Part shown: positions 9,118 through 17,421 of the stretch, piece by piece
Layout: the number at the start of each line of letters is the position of its first letter
How positions within the stretch are numbered: the stretch's first letter is position 1
Assembly: GCF_014648055.1 (NCBI RefSeq)
Contig: NZ_BMQJ01000004.1
Span: forward strand, 1 to 64,000
Source: Streptosporangium pseudovulgare
GTDB taxonomy: Bacteria; Actinomycetota; Actinomycetes; Streptosporangiales; Streptosporangiaceae
Reading direction: 5' to 3'
Length of the DNA stretch: 64,000 nucleotides
Made by a program: the position numbers and the translations under genes
The notes under the pieces: model-generated
What the model was told of the DNA's origin: nothing
What the model saw: the letters and a program-made list of their open reading frames with translations, nothing else
Databases searched by the model: none

Positions 9118-9420
9118 TCAGGAGGCGGGCGGCGGGGTGGGGGAGACCGGGGGGATCGCGGTGGCGGGCTCGACCGGCTCCTCGCCGGGAGCCGGGGCCG
9201 AGGCCGGGGCGTGCCGGTCGCGCCGCCGGACGTACCACAGGCCGAAGAGGCCGCCGCAGATGCCCGAGACGCAGGTCCATATCCACCAGCGGTGCCCGGC
9301 GTCGGGGCCGATGACCAGAAGTGCGACGAGGGCGGCCGCCCACAGGCCGATGCCCGTGAGGATCGTGGCCGTGTCGTTGGTCTTCAGCGGCTGGAGATCC
9401 GAGGGGCGAGACTGCTTCAC
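9118..9420 (-). CDS. DUF2530 membrane protein
   Basis: A 100-residue small membrane protein with two hydrophobic segments (TGIGLWAAALVALLVIG and WWIWTCVSGICGGLFGLW), then YVRRRDRH and a Pro/Ala-rich C-terminal tail. The N-terminal PLKTNDTATILTGIGLW is characteristic of DUF2530, whose function is unknown. The GTG at 9420 is seven bases from a -10-like TACGCT (minus strand, 9428-9433), indicating a probable leaderless mRNA. It is divergent from the purine permease; both share a 130-base promoter region. Confidence 0.85.
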   Translation of the reverse strand: MKQSRPSDLQPLKTNDTATILTGIGLWAAALVALLVIGPDAGHRWWIWTCVSGICGGLFGLWYVRRRDRHAPASAPAPGEEPVEPATAIPPVSPTPPPAS

Positions 9421-9550
9421 GTGAGCCAGCGTAGGCGACGGGGGCTCACCGCCCGCAACCTGGCCCTGTGAGATCGCGAATCGGTCGCGAAAACATCACC
9501 ATCGCGGCCTGGCTCTTCCGGCGGCGGACACGCACTGTCACCCTGCGTCC

Positions 9551-11014
9551 GTGACTGACAGTAAACCCACCCAAATGAGTGGTCTTGACCGTTTCTTTAG
9601 CATTTCCGAGCGCGGATCGTCGGTCGGCCGGGAGGTCCGGGGCGGCCTGGCGACCTTCTTCACGATGGCCTACATCGTGGTGCTCAACCCCTTGATCATC
9701 GCCACCGCCAAGGACGCGGACGGCCAGTTCATCGCCGACGCGACCTCCGCGCCCACCGGTCTGGTGGCCGCCGGGACCGCCTTCGTCGCCGGGGTGCTGT
9801 GCATCCTGATGGGCGTCGTCGGGAAGGTCCCGTTCGCCATGGCCGCCGGGCTCGGCCTGAACGCCTTCGTCACCTACGGCATCGCCTCGCAGATGTCGTG
9901 GGAGGCGGCCATGGGCCTGGTCTTCCTCGAAGGCGTGATCATCGCCCTCCTGGTGCTGACCGGGTTCCGGACGGCGGTGTTCAACGCCATCCCGCCCCAG
10001 CTGAAGACCGCGATCAGCGTCGGCATCGGCCTGTTCATCGCGCTGATCGGCTTCGTGGACGCCGGTTTCGTCCGCAAGGCGCCGGCCGTGCCGCTGGAGC
10101 TGGGCATCGGCGGCAACCTGACGAGCTGGCCGATCTTCGTGTTCGTGGCCGGCCTGCTGATGCTCGTCATGCTCGTGGCCCGCAAGGTGAAGGGCGCCAT
10201 CCTCCTCGGCATCGTCGCGACCACCGTCCTGGCGATCATCGTGGAGGCCGTCGCCAAGGTCGGCGGCTCGGGCACGGCCGACCAGCCGAACCCCGGCGGC
10301 TGGCGGCTCGTCGTGCCCGCGATGCCGGAGAAGATCTTCGGGTTCGAGAACCCGCTGGTGCTGTTCAAGGAGTTCGACCCGTTCGGCGCGTTCGGCTCCG
10401 TCTCGGTCATCGTGGCGCTGCTGCTCGTCTTCACCCTGCTGATCACCGACTTCTTCGACACCATGGGCACGATCGTCGGCGTCGGCGGCCAGGCCGGCCT
10501 GATCGCGGAGGACGGCACGCTGCCCCGGACCCGGGAGATCCTCCTGGTCGACTCGATCGGCGCGGCGGTCGGCGGCGCGGGCTCGGTCTCGTCCAACACC
10601 ACCTACGTCGAGTCGGCGGCGGGCGTCGGGGAGGGGGCGCGCACCGGCCTGGCCAGCGTCGTCACCGGCGTGCTCTTCCTGCTGGCGATCTTCGTCTCGC
10701 CGCTGGTCGCGGTCGTCCCGCACGAGGCCGCCGCCCCGGCGCTGGTCGTCGTGGGCTTCCTGATGATGACGGCCATCCGCGAGATCGACTTCACCGATTA
10801 CGAGATCGCCATCCCGGCGTTCCTCACCATCGTGCTCATGCCGTTCAGCTACTCCATCGCCAACGGCATCGGCGCGGGCTTCGTCAGCTTCGTGCTGATC
10901 AAGCTGGCGAAGGGCAAGGCCCGTGAGATCCACACCCTGATGTGGGTGGTCGCGGCGTTGTTCGTCCTCTACTTCGCCCTCGGCCCGATCAAGTCCCTCC
11001 TCGGCGTCGGCTGA
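9551..11014 (+). CDS. NCS2-family (AzgA-like) hypoxanthine/guanine/adenine permease
   Basis: A 487-residue polytopic proton-coupled purine importer. The family hallmarks are YIVVLNP early on, GLGLNAFVTYGI, a TDFFDTMGTIVGV segment with the acidic residues of the core helix, and SSNTTYVESAAGVGEGARTG, typical of the AzgA/PbuG branch. Length is normal. GTG 9551 begins TDSKPTQMSGLDRFF, and AzgA-like proteins usually start just ahead of such a LDRFF block. The gene ends 12 bases before a strong terminator. No purine riboswitch could be seen in the upstream 130 bases. Confidence 0.9.
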   Translation: MTDSKPTQMSGLDRFFSISERGSSVGREVRGGLATFFTMAYIVVLNPLIIATAKDADGQFIADATSAPTGLVAAGTAFVAGVLCILMGVVGKVPFAMAAGLGLNAFVTYGIASQMSWEAAMGLVFLEGVIIALLVLTGFRTAVFNAIPPQLKTAISVGIGLFIALIGFVDAGFVRKAPAVPLELGIGGNLTSWPIFVFVAGLLMLVMLVARKVKGAILLGIVATTVLAIIVEAVAKVGGSGTADQPNPGGWRLVVPAMPEKIFGFENPLVLFKEFDPFGAFGSVSVIVALLLVFTLLITDFFDTMGTIVGVGGQAGLIAEDGTLPRTREILLVDSIGAAVGGAGSVSSNTTYVESAAGVGEGARTGLASVVTGVLFLLAIFVSPLVAVVPHEAAAPALVVVGFLMMTAIREIDFTDYEIAIPAFLTIVLMPFSYSIANGIGAGFVSFVLIKLAKGKAREIHTLMWVVAALFVLYFALGPIKSLLGVG

Positions 11015-11025
11015 GAGGCACGCGG

Positions 11026-11070
11026 GAAAGGCCGTCGTGGCGGCGGCGCGGGCCGCCACGACGGCCTTTC
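11026..11070. terminator. Bidirectional intrinsic terminator hairpin
   Basis: A perfect 19-bp inverted repeat (11026-11044 and 11052-11070) with a 7-base loop sits between the purine permease (plus) and the AAA ATPase gene (minus, ending at 11077). Each arm ends in an AAA or TTT run in the useful direction, so it can stop transcription from both sides. Confidence 0.9.
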
Positions 11071-11076
11071 CGGTTC

Positions 11077-12591
11077 TCACGCGGGCCCGGGTCGCCCGAG
11101 GACGGGGACCGTCTTCCCGAACAGGGCGGGCAGGTCGACCAGGAGCACATCGCCACGACGGCCGGCGGCCTCCACGAGGCCGGGGTGGAAACCCTCCAGG
11201 GAGAAGATCGCCAGCAGGGCCGAGGAGACGTCGTGCCCCTGGTCACGGAGGACCTCCTTCAGGCGTTCGAGCCGTTCCAGGTCGGCGGGGCCTCGCCGTA
11301 CGAGGGTGGCCTTGGCCTCCCCGATGAGACCCACCACGGCACGGCCGGCCCTTTTGTCCAGGGCGATGACGTCGATCTCGTGCTTGGCCCTGCCGCCCTT
11401 GTCGTTGACCACCGTCGAGGCGACCAGGCCGGTTCCGCCGCGCAGCGAGGGGTCAGGGTGGCGGCGGAGCCAGTCGCGGGCGCACTCCTCGAAGTGCGGG
11501 CCCAGAACGCGGGAGACGAAGGTGGCCTGCGAGTCGTGCCACGCCTGCGCCGAACCGCCCGTTTCGACGAGATCCCGTTTCGGGACGGTGATCAGGTTGT
11601 GGAAGCGGATGATGGGGTCCGCGACGGTGATCACCGGACGCCGCTCCCAGAGTGGGTCCGTCGAACGGCTGAGGTAGCCCGAGTTCGTCAGCATCTCCAG
11701 CGGACGGCCCAGAGAGGTGCGATCCCGCTCCAGCATGCCGCCGATCTTCGCCGGGCTGGTCGCCCCGGAGGCGACCGCGTTGATGATCGCGTAGTGGAGC
11801 GAGCTGCCGGTGAACCGCGGGTCCTCCCGCAGGAGGTACTCCGCCTCGCTGCGGGAGAAGAGCGCCTGACCCGGGTCGAGGACCGTGGCGGGAATCCAGA
11901 CGTCGAACTCCGGAAGACTCCGGGGCGCGGGCCCGGGGGCGAGGTTGCGGTAGCCGGGCGACCCGCCGAGTACGGCGTGCACGCGCAGGGCGGTCGCGGG
12001 ATCGTCGATCCCCCAGTGCCGTGCGGTGGTGGTCAGGTCGAACGGCTGGAGGCGGAGATCGACGGCGGCCCGGCCGCGCAGCGCCTTCGTGCCGGACATG
12101 AGCTCGTTCATCACGGAGATGGCGGATCCGCATAGGATCACTCGCCCGCCCTCGTGACCGTGACCGGTCTGCGAGCGGTCGTAGAGGAGCTGGAGCAGGC
12201 CGGGGATCTCCGGTGAGTGCGCCATCCAGTAGGGCAGTTCGTCGATGACCAGGAGCCCGGGCGCACCGCTCCGGCGCGCGGTCAGGCTGATCGCCGAATC
12301 GAGGAGGGACTCCCAGCCGGCGTCGGCGCCCAGGAGATCTGCTCCGATTCCCGCATAGCGGGCGATGTCCTCCGCGAACCGCCGTCGCGCGGCCGGCGCG
12401 CCCTCTTCGGCGACCGCGGAGACGTAGAGCCCGCCCACCGAGTCGGCCAGCGCGCGCAGGAGGTAACTCTTGCCGACCCGGCGGCGTCCCGAGACCACTC
12501 CCAGGCGCAGGTGTGGGTCGGGATGCCTGACGAACTCCGTGAGTGTCGACCATTCGGAGTCGCGAGAGAGCAGACGAGAGGGCTTCTTCAT
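11077..12591 (-). CDS. AAA ATPase with C-terminal DUF234 nuclease-like domain
   Basis: A 504-residue archaeal-type (MNS clade) ATPase. Walker A is GRRRVGKS at 35-42, Walker B LLVIDELPY with Asp117/Glu118, and a sensor-like LCGSAISVM follows. A winged-helix region spans ~270-330 (GMLERDRTSLGRPLEML). The C-terminus has a restriction-endonuclease-like core: Asp407 in HEIDVIALD and the ExK pair Glu425/Lys427 in GEAKA. Such proteins are widespread, frequently laterally transferred, and of unclear function; links to toxin-antitoxin or mobile-element behaviour have been proposed. SD AGGAGG precedes ATG 12591. An AT-rich perfect palindrome lies 12 bases upstream. It stands alone, convergent with the permease. 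Confidence 0.85.
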   Translation of the reverse strand: MKKPSRLLSRDSEWSTLTEFVRHPDPHLRLGVVSGRRRVGKSYLLRALADSVGGLYVSAVAEEGAPAARRRFAEDIARYAGIGADLLGADAGWESLLDSAISLTARRSGAPGLLVIDELPYWMAHSPEIPGLLQLLYDRSQTGHGHEGGRVILCGSAISVMNELMSGTKALRGRAAVDLRLQPFDLTTTARHWGIDDPATALRVHAVLGGSPGYRNLAPGPAPRSLPEFDVWIPATVLDPGQALFSRSEAEYLLREDPRFTGSSLHYAIINAVASGATSPAKIGGMLERDRTSLGRPLEMLTNSGYLSRSTDPLWERRPVITVADPIIRFHNLITVPKRDLVETGGSAQAWHDSQATFVSRVLGPHFEECARDWLRRHPDPSLRGGTGLVASTVVNDKGGRAKHEIDVIALDKRAGRAVVGLIGEAKATLVRRGPADLERLERLKEVLRDQGHDVSSALLAIFSLEGFHPGLVEAAGRRGDVLLVDLPALFGKTVPVLGRPGPA

Positions 12592-12603
12592 TGCCGCCTC
12601 CTA

Positions 12604-12629
12604 TTTTGTATGCTTCCAAGCATACAAAA
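12604..12629. promoter_or_regulatory. Perfect AT-rich palindrome (operator) before the AAA/DUF234 gene
   Basis: Two 12-bp arms (TTTTGTATGCTT and its exact complement) flank a 2-base CC centre. It is one of the few AT-rich sites in a 72% GC window and sits between the likely core promoter and the Shine-Dalgarno of the ATPase gene. It is best read as an operator, perhaps bound by the ATPase's own winged-helix region. No separate regulator gene is adjacent. Confidence 0.7.
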
Positions 12630-12850
12630 CAGGAGTCAGATCTGCATGCAATTTGCGCTCGCCTGATGTGCGAGACCGTGGCACGAGGCGCGGGGCCGGG
12701 CCGTGTGGCGGTCGCGTGGAGGGTCCCTTCGCGGGGTCCGGCGGAGAGGCCGGGGGCGCTCGCCGTACTCTGCGAACATGCGGCGGGCGCCGCTGCCCCG
12801 GGGCCGGTGACGCGCGCGAGAAACCCCTGCCCCGTCGGGAATTCCGGAGC

Positions 12851-12874
12851 GTCGTATATAGTTAGCAAAGGTAA
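12851..12874 (+). promoter_or_regulatory. Promoter and MarR-type operator of the MarR-MFS unit
   Basis: A rare TATATAGT (-10-like, about 12855-12862) runs into TTAGCAAAGGTAA, an imperfect inverted repeat of the TTAGC-N3-GCTAA kind bound by many MarR proteins. AAAGG within it doubles as the ribosome-binding site. Regulator binding here would block both transcription and translation start, fitting autoregulation. Confidence 0.5.
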
Positions 12875-12880
12875 TGACCC

Positions 12881-13339
12881 ATGATAATGAACCCAAGCAA
12901 GGACCAGCGCGCGAACCTGCGCAGCGACGCCGGTCTGGCCTCGGCGCTGCGCGTGTCGCTGGCGCGCCTGAACAGACGCCTGCGCAGGCAGGCCGCCGGA
13001 CACTCGTTGACCCCCACCCAGCTCGCGACGCTCGCCGCGGTGGAACGGCATTCCGGGATAACCCCCGGCGAATTGGCCGAGCTCGAGAAGGTGCAACCGC
13101 CCTCGATGACCCGCGTGACCTCCGTGCTGGACGAGCGAGGGCTGGTGTCGCGCACACCGCACCCGACCGACCGGCGCCAGGTGACGCTGAGCGTGACCGA
13201 GGCGGGCTCGGCGCTGCTGAAGGAGGAGCGCCGCCGCAAGGAGGCGTGGCTGACGCGGCAGTTGAAGGAGCTGACGCCCGAGGAGAGGGCGGTGCTGCGG
13301 CAGGCGGCTCCGATTCTGGAGAAGCTCAGCCGGATCTAG
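12881..13339 (+). CDS. MarR-family transcriptional regulator
   Basis: A 152-residue winged-helix regulator. The core reads SLTPTQLATLAAVERH, SGITPGELAELEKVQPPSMT (recognition helix), then the wing TPHPTDRRQVTLSVTEAG with the DRR signature typical of MarR. It probably controls the overlapping MFS exporter downstream and its own promoter. Start ATG 12881 (second ATG at 12887) is preceded by AAAGG. The first reading frame of the downstream MFS gene stays open beneath this gene. Confidence 0.9.
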   Translation: MIMNPSKDQRANLRSDAGLASALRVSLARLNRRLRRQAAGHSLTPTQLATLAAVERHSGITPGELAELEKVQPPSMTRVTSVLDERGLVSRTPHPTDRRQVTLSVTEAGSALLKEERRRKEAWLTRQLKELTPEERAVLRQAAPILEKLSRI

Positions 13340-13434
13340 CCGAACCTGAGGAACCCAGGGCCTCGGCGACCCCGCAGGACGCCGAGGCGCGCACCGTACC
13401 GGAGGGGGGGCCGGTACGCCGGGTCACGCGTCGG

Positions 13435-14814
13435 GTGACGCGCGCGGTGCCCGGGTGGCGGGCGGCCGCGCGCCGCCGCCGGACCGCGCGGGCGGCGGCC
13501 GCGGGCGAGCTGCAGGCCGTCGAGACCAGGACCGTTCAGCCCGTCCCCAACGTCCCCAAGTCGGGGGGCGGGATGTTCCGGTCGCTGCGCATCTACAACT
13601 ACCGGCTGTTCGCCATCGGCGGCGTGATCTCCAACGTCGGCGGATGGATGCAGCGCACCGCGCAGGACCTGCTGGTGCTGGACCTGGCGCACGGCAGCGC
13701 CTTCGCCCTGGGCCTGACCACCGCGCTGCAGTTCCTGCCGCTGCTGCTGTTCGGGCTGTGGGGCGGCATGCTCGCCGACCGCTACCCCAAGCGGCCGCTG
13801 CTGATGGCCGCCCAGTCGCTCATGGGCCTGCTGGCGCTGACCATGGGCGTGCTCGTGGTGACCGGCAACGCGCAGGTCTGGCACGTCTACGTGATGGCCT
13901 TCGTCCTGGGCCTCATCTCCTGCGTCGAGGTGCCGACCCGGCAGTCGTTCGTCGTGGAGATGGTGGGCCGCAAGGACCTGTCCAACGCCGTCGCGCTGAA
14001 CGCCTCCAGCTTCAACCTGGCCCGCGTGGTCGGCCCGGCCATCGCGGGCGTGCTGATCTCCATGCTCGGCGGCACCGGCCCGATGTTCCTGGTCAACGCG
14101 CTGTCGTTCGGCGCGGTCCTCGCCGGCCTGGGGATGATGCGGGCCTCGGAGCTGACCGCCCCCGACCCGGTGCCCAGGGCCAAGGGCCAGCTCCGCGAGG
14201 GCCTGCGGTACGTGCTGGCGCGCTCCGAGCTGCTGCTGCCGATACTGCTGGTCGCCTTCGTGTCGCTGTTCACCCAGTCGTTCTCGATGTCGATCGCGCT
14301 GATGGCCCGGCAGGTCTTCGGCGCGGGCGCGTCCTCCTTCGGCCTGGCCTCCAGCATGTTCGCGGTGGGCGCGCTGGGCGGCGCGCTGCTCGCGGCCCGG
14401 CGGGTACGGCCCAGCCGCAAGCTGCTGATCGGCGGCGCGCTGTCCTTCGGCGTGGCCCAGATCGTCAGCGGCCTGGCCCTGTGGTACCCGCTCTACCTGC
14501 TCTTCCTCATCCCCGCCGGGATCGCGCTGATCACGGTCAACACCGCCGCCAACACCAGCGTCCAGCTCGCCGCCTCGCCGGAGATGCGCGGCCGGGTGAT
14601 GGGCATCTACGTGCTGGTCTTCACCGGCGGCGCCCCGATCGGCGCGCCGCTGCTCGGCTGGGTCGCGGAGGTCGGCGGCCCCCGCACGGGCGTCGTCATC
14701 GGAGGGGTGCTCACGATGCTCGGGGTCGGCGCGGCGATAATGCTGACCAGGGTGATCGGCAGGAGGACGCATGCGGCTGTTCGTCGGACTACTGCCGCCG
14801 CGGCAGGTGCGTGA
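13435..14814 (+). CDS. MFS exporter (drug/solute efflux)
   Basis: Membrane transporter of the major facilitator superfamily. The core starts at MFRSLRIYNYRLFAIGG (ATG 13573) and has GGMLADRYPKRPLLM, the loop 2-3 motif. It has twelve predicted helices and ends in a basic RRTHAAVRRT tail. The start is uncertain. The frame is open and codon-biased from the MarR stop (13339), but the first in-frame GTG after that is 13435; GGAGG at 13401-13405 is too far from it. The ~45 Arg/Ala-rich residues before 13573 may or may not be translated. Co-transcription with the MarR gene indicates a substrate-inducible efflux pump; the substrate is unknown. Its 3' end overlaps thpR by 44 bases. Confidence 0.8.
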   Translation: MTRAVPGWRAAARRRRTARAAAAGELQAVETRTVQPVPNVPKSGGGMFRSLRIYNYRLFAIGGVISNVGGWMQRTAQDLLVLDLAHGSAFALGLTTALQFLPLLLFGLWGGMLADRYPKRPLLMAAQSLMGLLALTMGVLVVTGNAQVWHVYVMAFVLGLISCVEVPTRQSFVVEMVGRKDLSNAVALNASSFNLARVVGPAIAGVLISMLGGTGPMFLVNALSFGAVLAGLGMMRASELTAPDPVPRAKGQLREGLRYVLARSELLLPILLVAFVSLFTQSFSMSIALMARQVFGAGASSFGLASSMFAVGALGGALLAARRVRPSRKLLIGGALSFGVAQIVSGLALWYPLYLLFLIPAGIALITVNTAANTSVQLAASPEMRGRVMGIYVLVFTGGAPIGAPLLGWVAEVGGPRTGVVIGGVLTMLGVGAAIMLTRVIGRRTHAAVRRTTAAAAGA

Positions 14815-15343
14815 CGAGCTCGCCCGAGCCCTGGAACCCCACCGGGCGGCCTGGCCCGAGCTGCGCTGGCTGAACCTGGAGAGCTGGCACGTGACGCTGT
14901 CGTTCCTGGGCGAGGTCCCGGAGGCGGTCCTGCCCGGCCTGCACATCCGGCTGGCGCGCGCCGCGTCGCGCTACGAGCGGATGACGCTGTCGTTCGCGGG
15001 CGGGGGCGCCTTCCCCTCCGCCCGCCGGGCGCGGGTCTTCTGGACCGGGCTGCGCGGCCCCGAACCCCGGCTCGTCCGCCTGGCGGACTCGCTCGGGGCG
15101 GGGGCGTTCCGGGCCGGGGCCGAGCAGGCCGACCGGCGGCGGCTCCGGCCGCACCTGTCGCTGGCCAGGACCCGCTCCGGCGTCGACGTCCAGGACCTGG
15201 TGGACGCCTTCGCCGCGTTCTCCGGGTCCTCCTGGGAGGCGGACGCCGTGCACCTGGTGCGCAGCCACCTGGGGGCGACGGTCCGCTACGAGACGATCGA
15301 GGAATATCCCCTCGCGGCGCCCGCACCCGGTGAGCGGGGCTAA
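14771..15343 (+). CDS. thpR: RNA 2',3'-cyclic phosphodiesterase (2H family)
   Basis: A 190-residue 2H phosphoesterase. The two catalytic His-x-Thr/Ser motifs are HVTLSFLG at residue 40 and HLSLAR at residue 128, and the start MRLFVGLLPP is typical of ThpR/LigT. It hydrolyses 2',3'-cyclic phosphates on RNA or tRNA halves to 2'-phosphates. ATG 14771 lies inside the end of the MFS gene, after AGGAGG, in a different frame, so translation is probably coupled. The functional link to the exporter is unclear; overlap is common in compact actinomycete operons. Confidence 0.9.
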   Translation: MRLFVGLLPPRQVRDELARALEPHRAAWPELRWLNLESWHVTLSFLGEVPEAVLPGLHIRLARAASRYERMTLSFAGGGAFPSARRARVFWTGLRGPEPRLVRLADSLGAGAFRAGAEQADRRRLRPHLSLARTRSGVDVQDLVDAFAAFSGSSWEADAVHLVRSHLGATVRYETIEEYPLAAPAPGERG

Positions 15344-15353
15344 GCTCCAAAGC

Positions 15354-15437
15354 GTGGATCGTCCCCGTCGCTGGCTGCTGCCCACGGTGCTCGCACTGCT
15401 CGTGCTGCTCGTGGTGATCGGCGCCCTCGTCTCCTAG
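15354..15437 (+). CDS. 27-residue single-pass membrane peptide
   Basis: GTG 15354 opens a 27-codon frame reading VDRPRRWLLPTVLALLVLLV then VIGALVS. It is a basic N-terminus followed by one hydrophobic helix. It starts 10 bases after thpR with GGGGC upstream and has GC-rich third positions. Such mini membrane proteins are common in actinomycete genomes and escape annotation. Function unknown. Confidence 0.45.
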   Translation: MDRPRRWLLPTVLALLVLLVVIGALVS

Positions 15438-15518
15438 GCCGCCCGGGCTTCGGCCGTACGGGACTTCGCGGCTCTTCCCGGACTCCCGTCGTGCGGCTCC
15501 GCCACGCGGCCCCAGCGC

Positions 15519-15632
15519 CGCTCCGCCGTACGGCCTCCGTGGCTCTCCCGGCTCCCGCCGCGCGTTCTCCGCGCCGCTCCGCCGTACCGCGCGTTGCTCC
15601 GCCGTACGGCGTGCGGGTTCGCCGTACGGCGC
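15519..15632. repeat. Cluster of GCCGTACGGC-containing direct repeats
   Basis: Non-coding DNA between the 27-residue ORF and the aldo/keto reductase holds several copies of CTCCGCCGTACGGC and two tandem CGCCGTACGGCG(T/C)GCGGGTT units with a 20-base period (about 15600-15639). The core CCGTACGG is a perfect palindrome that recurs throughout the window. Confidence 0.6.
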
Positions 15633-15660
15633 GCGGGTTCCCGCCGGAACGGGAACCCGC
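15633..15660 (-). terminator. Terminator hairpin after the aldo/keto reductase
   Basis: Arms GCGGGTTCCCG (15633-15643) and CGGGAACCCGC (15650-15660) form an 11-bp perfect stem with a 6-base loop, 24 bases past the stop of the minus-strand reductase gene. There is no U-tract, as usual in high-GC actinomycetes. Confidence 0.65.
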
Positions 15661-15683
15661 GGGCCGTGTCCGCCGGTCGCCCG

Positions 15684-16652
15684 CTACCAGGCGTACTCCT
15701 CGGGCGCCGTCCTGAACCCGGGGAAGATCTCGTCCAGGCGGGTCAGCGCCTTGTCGTCCAGCGTGATCTCCAGGGCCTTGACGGTCCCGTCGAGCTGCTC
15801 GGCCGTGCGCGGGCCGATGATCGGCGCGGTGACGGCACGCTGGTGCAGCAGCCAGGCCAGGCCGACGTTGGCCGGGTCCTCGCCGAGCTCGTCGCAGAAC
15901 GCCTCGTACCGCTCGATCTTGTCGCGGTGCTTCTCCAGCTCCTTGGCGATGTTCTCGGCGGCCGAACGGCCCTTGTCGATCTTCCGGAGGATGCCGCCGA
16001 GCAGGCCCCCCGCCAGCGGGCTCCACGGGATCAGACCCAGGCCGTAGTCCTCACAGGCCGGGATCACCTCCAGTTCGGCGGCGCGGACGATGAGGTTGTA
16101 GTGCGACTGCTCGGAGACGAGGCCGAGGCCGCCCCGGCGGCGGGCGGTCTCCTGCGCCTTGGCGATGTGCCAGCCGGCGAAGTTGGACGACCCCACGTAC
16201 AGGATCTTGCCCTGCTGCTTGAGGATGTCCATGGCCTCCCAGAACTCCTCGAACGGGGTGTTCCGGTCGACGTGGTGGGCCTGGTAGAGGTCGATGTAGT
16301 CGGTCTGCATCCGCTTCAGCGACGCCTCGGCGGCCCGGCGGATGTTGAGCGCCGACAGACGGCCCTCGTTGGGCCAGTCGCCCATGTCGCCGTAGAGCTT
16401 CGTGGCGATGACGGTCTTCTCGCGGCGGCCGCCGCCCTTGGCGAACCATCGCCCGAGGATGTTCTCGGTGATGCCCTCGCCCTTCTTCCACCCGTAGACG
16501 TTGGCGGTGTCGAAGAAGTTGATCCCCAGCTCGTGGGCGCGGTCCATGATCGCGAAGGAGTCTTCCTCCGAGGTCACGGGGCCGAAGTTCATGGTGCCGA
16601 GACAGAGGCGGCTGACCTTCAGGCCGGTACGGCCAAGCTGTGTGTAATCCAT
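15684..16652 (-). CDS. Aldo/keto reductase
   Basis: A 322-residue NADP-dependent TIM-barrel oxidoreductase. The start MDYTQLGRTGLKVSRLCLG, the catalytic tetrad region FFDTANVYG (Asp/Tyr), TKLYG (Lys), LYQAHHVD (His), and the cofactor loop SPLAGGLLGG plus PIIGPRTAEQL are all intact. This branch typically reduces carbonyl compounds; the exact substrate is unknown. ATG 16652 is preceded by GAAGGT on the minus strand. A MerR-type palindrome lies just upstream, so expression is probably inducible. It is divergent from the ECF sigma factor gene. Confidence 0.9.
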   Translation of the reverse strand: MDYTQLGRTGLKVSRLCLGTMNFGPVTSEEDSFAIMDRAHELGINFFDTANVYGWKKGEGITENILGRWFAKGGGRREKTVIATKLYGDMGDWPNEGRLSALNIRRAAEASLKRMQTDYIDLYQAHHVDRNTPFEEFWEAMDILKQQGKILYVGSSNFAGWHIAKAQETARRRGGLGLVSEQSHYNLIVRAAELEVIPACEDYGLGLIPWSPLAGGLLGGILRKIDKGRSAAENIAKELEKHRDKIERYEAFCDELGEDPANVGLAWLLHQRAVTAPIIGPRTAEQLDGTVKALEITLDDKALTRLDEIFPGFRTAPEEYAW

Positions 16653-16669
16653 GACCTTCACCCTAAATA

Positions 16670-16687
16670 CCTGGAGCGCACTCCAGG
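16670..16687 (-). promoter_or_regulatory. MerR-type operator in the aldo/keto reductase promoter
   Basis: CCTGGAG-N4-CTCCAGG, a 7-bp inverted repeat, is followed directly on the minus strand by TATTTAG, a good -10. An operator abutting the -10 is the layout of promoters remodelled by MerR-family activators. No merR gene is adjacent; the only one in the window is at 55552 with a different operator sequence. Confidence 0.55.
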
Positions 16688-16818
16688 CGAGCCCGCCGCG
16701 CGGAACCCCGACGACCGACAGGCGTCGTCGATGGCCACCTCCCGCACCTGCCGGCGCCGGCCGCGAAGTCGGACGGGCTCTGCGGCGGACTAATGGTGTA
16801 TCTGGAAGAAGGGACACC

Positions 16819-17421
16819 ATGCGGATGACCGCTCCCCCCGATTCGCCGGGGAGACTTGACGACGCCGCGCTCATCGAGCAGTCGCGGCATCGGCCCGAGT
16901 CCTTCGCCACGCTGTACGACCGCTACTTCGGCGATATCTACCGCTACATCGCCGCGCGGATCGGACCGCAGGCCGCCGACGACCTGGCCTCCGAGACCTT
17001 TCTGGTCGCGTTCCGCAAGCGAGACGGCTTCGATCCCGAGCGTGGCGCGGTACGCCGATGGTTGTACGGAATCGCCACCAACCTCCTCGCCGGCCATCGC
17101 CGAAGCGAGACCCGGAGGCTGGAAGCGCTGGCCAGGGTGCCGGTGGCCAGTCCCGCCGAAAGCGAGCACGCCGACCGCGTGGCGGCGCAGGTGACCGCGG
17201 CGGCCACGCAGCGCCGACTCGCCGCGGAGCTCAGCCGGCTGCCCGACGGCGAGCGGGACGTGCTGCTCCTTGTCGCGTACGGCGATCTCAGCTACGAGGA
17301 GATCGCTCAAGCCCTCGACATCCCTCTGGGCACCGTGGCCTCCCGGCTCAACCGGGTCCGCAGAAAGCTGCGCGCGGCGCTGAACGACATCACTGCTGAA
17401 TCTGGAGGATCCGATGGATGA
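16819..17421 (+). CDS. ECF-type RNA polymerase sigma factor
   Basis: A 200-residue sigma-70-family factor with only regions 2 and 4. Region 2 (~26-90) contains FATLYDRYFGDIYRYIAARI and DLASETFLVAFRKRDGF; region 4 (~140-190) contains SRLPDGERDVLLLVAYGDLS and the HTH YEEIAQALDIPLGTVASRLN. ATG 16819 follows AAGGGA. It overlaps the next gene by 8 bases (ATGGATGA), so the two are translationally coupled. In this lineage such factors are found with CU044_5270-family membrane proteins, which probably act as the anti-sigma or sensory partner. Confidence 0.93.
   Translation: MRMTAPPDSPGRLDDAALIEQSRHRPESFATLYDRYFGDIYRYIAARIGPQAADDLASETFLVAFRKRDGFDPERGAVRRWLYGIATNLLAGHRRSETRRLEALARVPVASPAESEHADRVAAQVTAAATQRRLAAELSRLPDGERDVLLLVAYGDLSYEEIAQALDIPLGTVASRLNRVRRKLRAALNDITAESGGSDG

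Noticed and set aside
9421-9550. A purine riboswitch ahead of the purine permease
   Set aside because: No purine-aptamer core or matching helices could be found by eye, and these are rare in actinomycetes.
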